Source of the DNA: Acidobacteriota bacterium | GTDB taxonomy: Bacteria > Acidobacteriota > UBA890 > WLXD01 | DNA: 64,000 bases | Direction of reading: 5' to 3' | Assembly: GCA_012103255.1 (NCBI GenBank) | Contig: WLXD01000001.1 | Span: 310,001 to 374,000 of the forward strand | Shown here: one piece after another, positions 41,066 to 48,579 of the stretch | Position numbering within the stretch: position 1 is the stretch's first letter | Layout: every line of letters starts with the position of its first letter | Position numbers and translations under genes: made by a program | The notes under the pieces: model-generated | What the model was told of the DNA's origin: nothing | The model's database searches: none | Seen by the model: the letters and a program-made list of their open reading frames with translations, nothing else

Positions 41066-41833
41066 ATGCGCAAAGGTCTTCTCGCCGCTGCCGCCGTCGC
41101 AGCGCTCGTCGTCTCGTCCCCCGTTCTCGCGCAGCGCTGCGAACATTCGCGCGACCTTGATCTGTCGACGGGTGCCGGCGGCGCCGATCTGGCGGTGATC
41201 ATCGCTGAGGCCGGTGACCTGCGGGTCGAGGGCGGAAGCGGTAGCGAAATTGTCATCAGCGGCCGCGTATGTGCATCCACGCAAGATCGACTCGACGCGA
41301 CGACCGTCACACTCGATACGCGCGGCGACCGCGTAGAGATCGAGACCGAAATGCCCGACTCGAACTGGAGCTGGTTAGGCAGCAACTACGCCTACATCGA
41401 CCTCGTTGTACGCGTGCCAGAGAACCTCGCGGTACGCATCGAAGATGGCTCCGGCAACATGACCGTGAGCAACGTTGCCGCCGCCACGATTGATGATGGC
41501 TCGGGGAACATCGATATTCGCAACGTCCGCGGTGAACTTTCCGTCGACGACGGCTCCGGCAACATCGATATCGTCGGCGCCGGCGAGGTCTGGGTAGACG
41601 ACGGTTCCGGCAACATCGATGTGCGCGACGCGGGCGAGGTCACGATCGACGACGACGGCTCGGGGAACATCGACATCGAGAACGTATCGGGCTCCGTGCT
41701 CGTCGGCTCGGACGGCTCCGGCAGCATCTATGTATCGTCGGTCCAGGGCGACTTCACGGTTCGTAGAGACGGCTCGGGCGGCATCCGACACAACGACGTG
41801 AGCGGCACAGTCGACATCCCGCGGAAGCGCTAG
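41066..41833 (+). CDS. Secreted DUF4097-like repeat protein
   Basis: 255 residues with signal peptide 1-22. From about residue 122 onward seven units carry DGSGN or a close variant (DGSGS, DGSGG) roughly every 18-20 residues, each followed by IDI/IDV-type strands, giving a regular right-handed beta-helix or solenoid. DUF4097 'putative adhesins' have this look. No catalytic residue is evident. ATG at 41066; it is divergent from rplU. Confidence 0.65.
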   Translation: MRKGLLAAAAVAALVVSSPVLAQRCEHSRDLDLSTGAGGADLAVIIAEAGDLRVEGGSGSEIVISGRVCASTQDRLDATTVTLDTRGDRVEIETEMPDSNWSWLGSNYAYIDLVVRVPENLAVRIEDGSGNMTVSNVAAATIDDGSGNIDIRNVRGELSVDDGSGNIDIVGAGEVWVDDGSGNIDVRDAGEVTIDDDGSGNIDIENVSGSVLVGSDGSGSIYVSSVQGDFTVRRDGSGGIRHNDVSGTVDIPRKR

Positions 41834-41844
41834 AGGCCACGGGC

Positions 41845-42489
41845 CTAGCGCGACGACAAGATGTGGACGCGCTCGCGGTCGAGGAGATCGCGAGCCTGCT
41901 CTGCCACCTCAGTCTGGCCAAGCCGGCGAGCTTCGGTTTCGGCGACATGGAGCAAGAGCCGGCCGCGGGTGCGGAAGCTACGGGCGGCCGCGTCTGAATA
42001 GGCCGGCGGTTGCTGCGGCTCGTAGGCCACGAGATATTCCCACCCGATCGAGAGGCGAATTTCGTTGGCGACGTCGGTGTCTGGTCGCCTCGCGAGGTAG
42101 CGCTCGTACGTACGCGCGAGGTGAATCGCGAGGCGAGCGTTGCCCTCGTGCTCCCAGTAGAAATCCTCGAGCCGGACCCGCAGCCAGTCAAACTCGTCGT
42201 GCCGCGGACTATCAGGGACTTCTTCGAAGTAGCGCTTCAGCACCGCGAGTGTCGGCTCCGGTGTCTTCTCGTTGCGCCAGGCATTCCAGTCGATCAGAGC
42301 CTCAAGTACCGCGGCTCGAGCAGCAAAGTCTGTCGCCTGGGCCAGAAAGTCCTCGCCTTCCTCGATCCATCCGTCGAGTTGCTGGTCTGTCCAGTGCCCG
42401 AACTCGATTGCGGCCGCCTGGCCGAGTGCGGCCGGCAGCTCCTGCGCGAAGGCTACGGGGCTAGTAACTAGGAAAGCAGCGAAGGCCAC
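41845..42489 (-). CDS. Secreted hypothetical protein
   Basis: 214 residues, helical, with a hydrophobic start ending SPVAFA. No known domain is recognised; the region FDWLRVRLEDFYWEHEGNARLAIHLARTYE suggests TPR-like helices. The only standard start, GTG at 42489, gives a signal peptide lacking basic residues. A CTG at 42504, after TAGGA, would add VARR before it. It lies 19 bases behind the coiled-coil gene. Confidence 0.55.
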   Translation of the reverse strand: MAFAAFLVTSPVAFAQELPAALGQAAAIEFGHWTDQQLDGWIEEGEDFLAQATDFAARAAVLEALIDWNAWRNEKTPEPTLAVLKRYFEEVPDSPRHDEFDWLRVRLEDFYWEHEGNARLAIHLARTYERYLARRPDTDVANEIRLSIGWEYLVAYEPQQPPAYSDAAARSFRTRGRLLLHVAETEARRLGQTEVAEQARDLLDRERVHILSSR

Positions 42490-42508
42490 TCGCCGCGCGA
42501 CCAGCGTC

Positions 42509-43279
42509 CTACCCCTCGTCGCCGGGCCGGAGCGTCAGTTTTTCGAGCGTCCGGCCTCGCGTTTCGAGTTCGCCCATGCGCCGGGCCATCTCGTCGAGGC
42601 GAGCCTGCATCTGTTGTAGATCCAGGCGTGCGTTGGTGAGCTCCACGACTAGATTGTGCGCGAGCTGCAGCGAGCGCTCGTGGCGCTCCTCGAGAGTGCC
42701 GCGCGTGATCGACATGTGCCCGGCGGCCCAGTCGGCGGTGCGATCGATGCGACTGTCGAGGTTGTCTTTCAGCACATCGAAGCTGCGTTCGAGTCGCTGC
42801 TCGAGCGCGGCGAGGTCGCGTTCGGTAGTGGCCACCATTTCGCGTGAATAGTCCTGTTGTTGAACCAGGACGTCTTCGAGATTGGTCGTGCTGTGAAACA
42901 CCGTGCGGGCAATGCGCCTCAGCACACCCAGGAGCCGTCCCTTCAGGCCGCCGCTACCGGTCTCCCAGAGAGAGGCCATGTCGGGTGCAGCTCGTTGGGA
43001 ACCCAGTTCCTCGCTGCGGTCGCGCGATGGTGCGGATGCCGAATGAGCTTCTGGAATCGACGGCGCCTCGACCAGTCGGCCGCGCACATCCGCCAGCTCT
43101 TCAGTCAGGCCACGCGGCAGATCTTCGCGCCGCAGCCTCGGGCGCAGCGGCGTATCCCGTAGCCGCGCCAGATCCTCGTCGCTGAAGCGCGTCCCGCGCT
43201 TCGACTCGATGGCCGCCTCGACGCGCGCCTCGAGCGCAGCGACGTCGATGTCCGAACCTTCGATACGAAACTTCCCCAC
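42509..43279 (-). CDS. Hypothetical coiled-coil protein
   Basis: 256 residues. The N-terminus reads KFRIEGSDIDVAALEARVEAAIESK, a short conserved-looking head, followed by an unstructured central part and a long helical, coiled-coil C-terminal half (about 125-250). No TM segment. GGAGGAGG precedes the GTG start. Function not recognised. Confidence 0.55.
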   Translation of the reverse strand: MGKFRIEGSDIDVAALEARVEAAIESKRGTRFSDEDLARLRDTPLRPRLRREDLPRGLTEELADVRGRLVEAPSIPEAHSASAPSRDRSEELGSQRAAPDMASLWETGSGGLKGRLLGVLRRIARTVFHSTTNLEDVLVQQQDYSREMVATTERDLAALEQRLERSFDVLKDNLDSRIDRTADWAAGHMSITRGTLEERHERSLQLAHNLVVELTNARLDLQQMQARLDEMARRMGELETRGRTLEKLTLRPGDEG

Positions 43280-43324
43280 GAATCCTCCTCCGGGCGTTGC
43301 TTCGGAGTATACGCCGCAATCTGC

Positions 43325-43364
43325 AAACGAAAACGGGCCCGGGGTGCGATGCCCCGGGCCCGTT
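43325..43364 (-). terminator. Bidirectional hairpin terminator
   Basis: Perfect 13-bp stem AACGGGCCCGGGG / CCCCGGGCCCGTT with a 7-base loop. On the minus strand TTTTCGTTT follows, giving a good rho-independent terminator for the large gene at 43388-46312. Confidence 0.8.
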
Positions 43365-43387
43365 CGTTTCGCGCTACGCAGAAGTCG

Positions 43388-46312
43388 CTAGAACAGAGGT
43401 CCGATGTAGAACTGGAACCGCGGGTTGCCTTCCAGCGTCTGGAAGTCCGTGCGCTGCGCCCAGAAGAACCACAACGGCAGGCCAACGAAGTTCACACCCA
43501 CGCCAACACCGAACGATGCCAGTGCGTCTTCCAGGCTGCCGTCGAGCGTGAAGTTGAAGTCGTCACCCTTGAACCAGGCAGCCCCAACATCGGCAAACAC
43601 CAGGCCGCGGATGTTGCGGATCGCGAAGTCTCCGGCGCGTGCCTCGAAGATCAGCGGGAACCGGTACTCGAGATTCACGAGTGCCGCGCGATTGCCCGAG
43701 AACCGGAGGTAGTCGTAGCCACGCAGCTGGTTCAGCCCGCCAATGAAGAACACCGACGGATGGTCGCCGAAACTTCCCGCGCCCCACGCGCGGAACGCGA
43801 GTTGGCTGTCCTTGCTGACCTGGATGTACTGCCGGAAGTCGACGGTCACGTCATAGAAGTTGATCGTTCCGGTGCCGGGCGGGGCCGCCTCGACTCCAAG
43901 ACTCAGGCGCCGGCCGGCGTAGGGTCCGTATTCCTTGAACCGCGCCTTGTCGCCGATCAGCTTCACTCCGACCTTTCCGTAGTTGCCGCTATGGAACTGC
44001 TCGGAAAAGCGCACGAGCTCGCCGCTCGAACTCTCGAGGATGAACCCGGACGGGACGTACTCGCGACGGTAGTAGCCAAGCGAGAACTCGGCACGCCAGT
44101 CGCGGGTGAACGGATAATCGGCGAACACTTCGCCGCCATCCAGCTCGAAGCTCGAGTTGCGGTTGATCCCACCGTTGAGGTCCTGGGTGAAGAAGAACGA
44201 GCGCTGACTGGTGAGGAGCGCACCCCAGTTCCAGCGACTGGACTGATTGCGATACACACCCGTGTAGTTACGCTGGCTCTCCACAGAACCCAGAATCGCC
44301 TGGATCTGCTGGGTGCCCATCAAGTTCTGGAACTCGATGTAGGTGTTGGTGAGCACCGTTCCGCCGAACGATCCGACGCTGTAGCCACCCGCAATCTGAA
44401 TCGCCGAGATATGCCAACCGCCGCCGGCCGACTGGGTCTTGTTCTGGTCGGTAAGTTCGACGCTGGCGAGTGCCGCAGCCTCGTCTTCGATGCGGTCGAT
44501 CTCTACGTCTTCGATCGCTTCGTCCACGGCCACGAACGTCTCGACAGGCTCAGGCAGGTCCATCGCGTAGAGGTCGTAGAAGCCGTCGCTGAAACTGCTA
44601 AACAGCAGTTCGCCGGTTTCCTCGACTTCGTGCGGGAAGAACGCACCGTGCAGGATGTTCGTGTAGCGACTCACGGTCTCGGTCGCGAGCTCCATCGAGT
44701 ACAGGTTGTGCTCGCCGGTGCGGTCCGACACGAAGTAGACCTTCGAACCGTCCTTGGAGAACGACGGCTGCGTGTCGCCGTACAACCCAAAGGTGAGCTG
44801 GACACGCTGCTGCGGACGCGACAGGTCGATCCTGAACAGTTTCTTGTGGCCGAGCACGTGCGACGCGAAGATGATGCTCTGCCCGTCCGGTGACCACACC
44901 GGTGCGTAGTCGTAGAAGTCGTCCTGGGTCAGATTGGACAGCGTCTCGGTGGTCGGATCGAACAGGTAGATGTCGCGGATGCCGTTTTCATGTGCGGCGA
45001 AAACGACCCGGTTGTCGGGGCCGACATTGGGCGACAATGCCTGATCCAGCTCGGTCTTGAACTTGGTCCGCACGTTGCCGGTTTCAGTCTCCACCACGAA
45101 CAAGGTTCGCGTCGGCGGCGTTCGTGCGAAGAACGCCAGCAGCGAGCCGTCGTTCGAATAGGTCAGGTCGTTGCCCGCCTGGAAGCCGACGGTCACCCCT
45201 TGACCGATGATGTATTCGAACTGACCGTGCAGTCCGCCCGTGAGATTCCGGCGCGTGTCGCCGGTCTCGATGTCGAACGAGTAGATGTCGACCTGCTGGG
45301 TTTTGCTGTTGATCGACACCGCGGCGAACTCGTCGCCACGCGGCGAAACGACCGGGCTAAAGGCAGGTTGGCGATCCTCGAAGGCCACGTTGCTGAAGAT
45401 GCCGCGGGCAAAGTCGGGGGCTTCGCTCTTATCCAGCACGTTCGGCAGGTAGCGGTCCCGGAGCCACTCACGGAAGTCCGTGTTGAACTCGTTCGGCGTG
45501 ATGTTGAAGGCCCGCTCGAGGTCACGCTCGATGTCCTGGCCCAGGTCACGGCGAATCTCGGAAAGGAAGATGCGGACGCCTTCCGTGCCGTATTCCTCTT
45601 CGATGTACGCCCACACGACCTCGCCAAGAACGTAGCTATTGAAGAACGAGTCGAAGTAGCTCATTTGGATGAGCGTCGGGATGTCGTCCGCCAGGACCTT
45701 GTCCCGGAGCATCATCTCGTCAAGCGTGGTCAGGTTGTCCGCCATGTACTCGGCGAAGCCTTCCATCACCCAGCCAGGGGGCTGCGCTCTCAGCGCGCCG
45801 CTCAGGCGGTTACCAAAGAAGTAGTCGAACTCGAAGAGGTGCGCCACCTCGTGAACCATCAGCAGGTGGAGCTGGTCCGGCGGGTCATCGACCGGCAACA
45901 CGAGTCGGTTCTGCGTGGGCTCGGCGAACGCTGCGACACCTTCCGGCAGGAAGAACGGCAGCACGTGAGTCTGCTGAAAGTCCTGGTGGGTCTGGTAGAA
46001 GATGATTGGCATCCGCTCGGAGAGCTGATGGTTCATCGTCCGCGAGATCTTCGCGTAGGCGGCCTCGGCAAACGCCACGACCTCGTCGAGGTGTTGCTCC
46101 TCTTCCGGGTAGTAGTAGACGTCGAAGTGCGGCGCCGAGTACTTCCAGAAGTCGAACGACTCGTACGTGACCTTGTTCTGGCCGAAGTACGACGAGTACG
46201 GCGTGTTGTTGAACTGAGCGTGGGCCTCAGGCGCGACGCCGGCCACGATCACCGTGGTCAGCAAGAGCGCGCACGTGAGAATCCGGTCGCGGGTCTGGGA
46301 TGGGCTTCGCAT
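43388..46312 (-). CDS. Peptidase / WD40-like propeller / Omp85-type barrel fusion
   Basis: 974 residues with signal peptide 1-32. Part 1 (about 33-300) is a gluzincin-like peptidase with HEVAH (154-158) and a downstream E in WVMEGFAEYM. Part 2 (about 310-620) carries PD40/TolB-type propeller blades such as PVWSPDGQSIIFAS and PSFSKDGSKVYFVSD. Part 3 (about 660-974) is an Omp85/surface-antigen-like beta barrel ending in Phe (YIGPLF), the outer-membrane signature. It is an outer-membrane protein with periplasmic or surface-exposed soluble domains; peptidase activity is inferred. Confidence 0.8.
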   Translation of the reverse strand: MRSPSQTRDRILTCALLLTTVIVAGVAPEAHAQFNNTPYSSYFGQNKVTYESFDFWKYSAPHFDVYYYPEEEQHLDEVVAFAEAAYAKISRTMNHQLSERMPIIFYQTHQDFQQTHVLPFFLPEGVAAFAEPTQNRLVLPVDDPPDQLHLLMVHEVAHLFEFDYFFGNRLSGALRAQPPGWVMEGFAEYMADNLTTLDEMMLRDKVLADDIPTLIQMSYFDSFFNSYVLGEVVWAYIEEEYGTEGVRIFLSEIRRDLGQDIERDLERAFNITPNEFNTDFREWLRDRYLPNVLDKSEAPDFARGIFSNVAFEDRQPAFSPVVSPRGDEFAAVSINSKTQQVDIYSFDIETGDTRRNLTGGLHGQFEYIIGQGVTVGFQAGNDLTYSNDGSLLAFFARTPPTRTLFVVETETGNVRTKFKTELDQALSPNVGPDNRVVFAAHENGIRDIYLFDPTTETLSNLTQDDFYDYAPVWSPDGQSIIFASHVLGHKKLFRIDLSRPQQRVQLTFGLYGDTQPSFSKDGSKVYFVSDRTGEHNLYSMELATETVSRYTNILHGAFFPHEVEETGELLFSSFSDGFYDLYAMDLPEPVETFVAVDEAIEDVEIDRIEDEAAALASVELTDQNKTQSAGGGWHISAIQIAGGYSVGSFGGTVLTNTYIEFQNLMGTQQIQAILGSVESQRNYTGVYRNQSSRWNWGALLTSQRSFFFTQDLNGGINRNSSFELDGGEVFADYPFTRDWRAEFSLGYYRREYVPSGFILESSSGELVRFSEQFHSGNYGKVGVKLIGDKARFKEYGPYAGRRLSLGVEAAPPGTGTINFYDVTVDFRQYIQVSKDSQLAFRAWGAGSFGDHPSVFFIGGLNQLRGYDYLRFSGNRAALVNLEYRFPLIFEARAGDFAIRNIRGLVFADVGAAWFKGDDFNFTLDGSLEDALASFGVGVGVNFVGLPLWFFWAQRTDFQTLEGNPRFQFYIGPLF

Positions 46313-46331
46313 GGTGTGGGTACTCCCTGGC

Positions 46332-47387
46332 TCAGTAGATCAGGTAGCGACTCTGCTCTGAGCGACGGGGGGTGATGGTCTCGAGTAGTTGGGGCAGCAT
46401 GCGTTCAAGGGTCTCGAAGACGGCCTCCTGGTTCGAAACGCCTTCCTCGACGGGGTAGGAAGCCTCGGACTCAAGCGTCTGCTCCACGAGCCGTTCGCCG
46501 TCTTCTCCGCGGAGGACGACAACGTCGAACGTGATCTTGTAAGTCACGACGTCCTGGAACCGGGCGACTTCACGAATCTGGCCGTCTGGCGAGCGAATCC
46601 GTTCGCGCACCATCTGTGACTCCTGTTCGGTGCTCAACCCGATGGTGCCGGTGAGCACCAGGTCCGCCTCGGACGATGCCGCACGCTCGACCCAGTAGTC
46701 GGCGTTGTCGAAGACTTCTTCGCCGCGCGATGCGGGATCCATGGGCGCTTCGAGTTGATCCTGCGTCTCGTAGAAAGTTCGCTGCGTGATCCGCCGCCGG
46801 AAGTAACGCACCGCGAAGTCGTTGATATTCGACTCTGTCTCCTCGGCCGGAACGAAGTTCCCAACCAGGAGGCGGTTGTAGCCAGCGAGATTCGGGCCTT
46901 GATCGGGCACCGATACGATGATCTCCAGGACGCCGACTGCGGCCGTCTGGCCCTCGGGAAACTCGTCCAGAGGCATGTCGATCAACTTGTCGTCATCCAT
47001 CGAACCGCTCGAGATCCGCTCCCAGATCGGCGCGAACTGGCGATTGTTGCGATCGACGTAGAAGTGCTCGGCCGGCGTCGCCGCGACCAGCGCCTTGTCG
47101 TAGTAGTCCTTCGCGGCCTCGAACTCCCCGTCTCGCTCGTGCTGAACGGCGAGGTTGTTCAGCGCACGCGCGTTCATCTCGGCGATGGCAAGAGCTTTCA
47201 GCCAGCGGAACTGCGCTTCCTCCCAGTAACCCTGGTCGGCAGCGAACACGCCTTCCTGCGCCTGGTTCTTGCCACGCTCGACCGGCGCGGTGGCACATCC
47301 AGCCGCGACAAACAGGAGCACGAGAATCAAGGTGACGGGCCGGCTCACGGCCGACCGGAGCACCTGCTGAGAGAACTCAGAAGACAT
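46332..47387 (-). CDS. TPR-containing lipoprotein
   Basis: 351 residues with lipobox FVAAGC (Cys31). A TPR-like segment follows (ALNNLAVQHERDGEFEAAKDYYDKAL). The C-terminal half is beta-rich with no recognised domain. It is 19 bases upstream of the fusion protein gene on the same strand and probably works with it at the envelope. ATG at 47387 chosen because it begins the signal peptide. Confidence 0.7.
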   Translation of the reverse strand: MSSEFSQQVLRSAVSRPVTLILVLLFVAAGCATAPVERGKNQAQEGVFAADQGYWEEAQFRWLKALAIAEMNARALNNLAVQHERDGEFEAAKDYYDKALVAATPAEHFYVDRNNRQFAPIWERISSGSMDDDKLIDMPLDEFPEGQTAAVGVLEIIVSVPDQGPNLAGYNRLLVGNFVPAEETESNINDFAVRYFRRRITQRTFYETQDQLEAPMDPASRGEEVFDNADYWVERAASSEADLVLTGTIGLSTEQESQMVRERIRSPDGQIREVARFQDVVTYKITFDVVVLRGEDGERLVEQTLESEASYPVEEGVSNQEAVFETLERMLPQLLETITPRRSEQSRYLIY

Positions 47388-47534
47388 AGGCCTCCGACTC
47401 GTGTCGATCGGAAGAGGACGTTCGACGCGAGGGCCTGCGCCCTGACACGCCGCGGGGACCGGGGTTGCTGTCACCTCTGAGGCGACTCGGTCGAGTCTAC
47501 AGATCGCGCAGTCCGCGCTGCAAGCGTGAGCCCA

Positions 47535-47551
47535 GCGCCATCATGTGGCGC
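47535..47551 (+). promoter_or_regulatory. Leader hairpin upstream of dprA
   Basis: GCGCCA and TGGCGC form a perfect 6-bp stem with a 5-base loop in the region between the lipoprotein gene and dprA. Role unknown. Confidence 0.25.
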
Positions 47552-47609
47552 ACAACAAGACCTCGTGTCCATCTACAGCAACTCAAGGAGCCCTCCAACT
47601 CTCGCACCG

Positions 47610-48521
47610 ATGGAAGTCCCGAGCACTGAGCACCGCATACTCCGGCCTCGCGACCCGGATTATCCAGATCTGCTGCGGGCAATCCGCGACGTGCCCGAGA
47701 CCCTCTATGTCGCAGGGTGCGTGGAACAAACGCCGCGGGTCGCTCTGGTGGGCTCCAGGGCGTGTACTCGATACGGGCGCGAAGTGGCCTATGAACTGGC
47801 CGCCGCCCTGGCGCGCCGTGGCGTGAGCGTGGTGTCGGGGCTGGCTCGGGGTATCGACGCGGCGGCCCACGAAGGCGCGCTCTCGGTCGATGGCCACACG
47901 GTCGCCGTGCTACCGGGCGGCGTCGATCCTGTCTATCCCGCGCGTCATCGCAGCCTCAGCGTTCGCATTCGTCGCCGCGGAGCGTTGGTAGCCGAACGCG
48001 AACTCGGTTCTGGCATTGCCCCGTGGCATTTCCCTCGCCGCAATCGAATCATCGCCGGCCTCAGCGAGGTGATCGTCGTGGTTGAGGCTGCAGCCCGGAG
48101 CGGAGCGAGAATCACGGCGGACCTCGGACTCGCCGAGGGGCGTGACGTTCTGGTCGTCCCCGGCCCCATCACGTCTCGCACCAGCGTCGGCTGCCACCAA
48201 CTCATCGCAGCCGGAGCGTTCCCGATCACCGGCGTCGATGACATCCTCGATCACCTCGGTGAGACCCTGGTCCCGCCGGATTCGCGTGCGTCAACGAGCC
48301 CTCCTGAGGCCGAAGAATTGGCGCCCAGCGAGCGCCAACTGTTCGATGCACTCGCCACTGGAGATGCCCGTTCGCTTGACGAACTGGCCGTTACCCTCGA
48401 TCTTCCGGTAGGCGTGCTGTTGGTGGCAGCGACCGGTCTGGAGATCCGCGGGCTGGCTTTGCTACTACCGGGCAACCGGATCGAGGCGCGCCATGGACAC
48501 GATGGGCGCTGGCCGGAATAA
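47610..48521 (+). CDS. dprA: DNA-processing protein DprA
   Basis: 303 residues from ATG at 47610. Rossmann-like core: VALVGSRACTRYG, VSGLARGIDAAAHEGAL, VAVLPGGVDPVYP, then a C-terminal winged-helix region. It loads RecA on incoming DNA in transformation. Compared with DprA of about 360 residues, the N-terminal SAM-like domain is shortened. GTG at 47526 is an alternative start. Confidence 0.9.
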   Translation: MEVPSTEHRILRPRDPDYPDLLRAIRDVPETLYVAGCVEQTPRVALVGSRACTRYGREVAYELAAALARRGVSVVSGLARGIDAAAHEGALSVDGHTVAVLPGGVDPVYPARHRSLSVRIRRRGALVAERELGSGIAPWHFPRRNRIIAGLSEVIVVVEAAARSGARITADLGLAEGRDVLVVPGPITSRTSVGCHQLIAAGAFPITGVDDILDHLGETLVPPDSRASTSPPEAEELAPSERQLFDALATGDARSLDELAVTLDLPVGVLLVAATGLEIRGLALLLPGNRIEARHGHDGRWPE

Positions 48522-48579
48522 AGGCGCAGTCTCCTGCTACACTCAGCCGCCGCCCCAACCTAAACGCTGAAAACTCACC

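Noticed and set aside
43349-44893. Plus-strand open frame of 514 codons
   Set aside because: Antisense to the peptidase-propeller-barrel gene with no recognisable domain.
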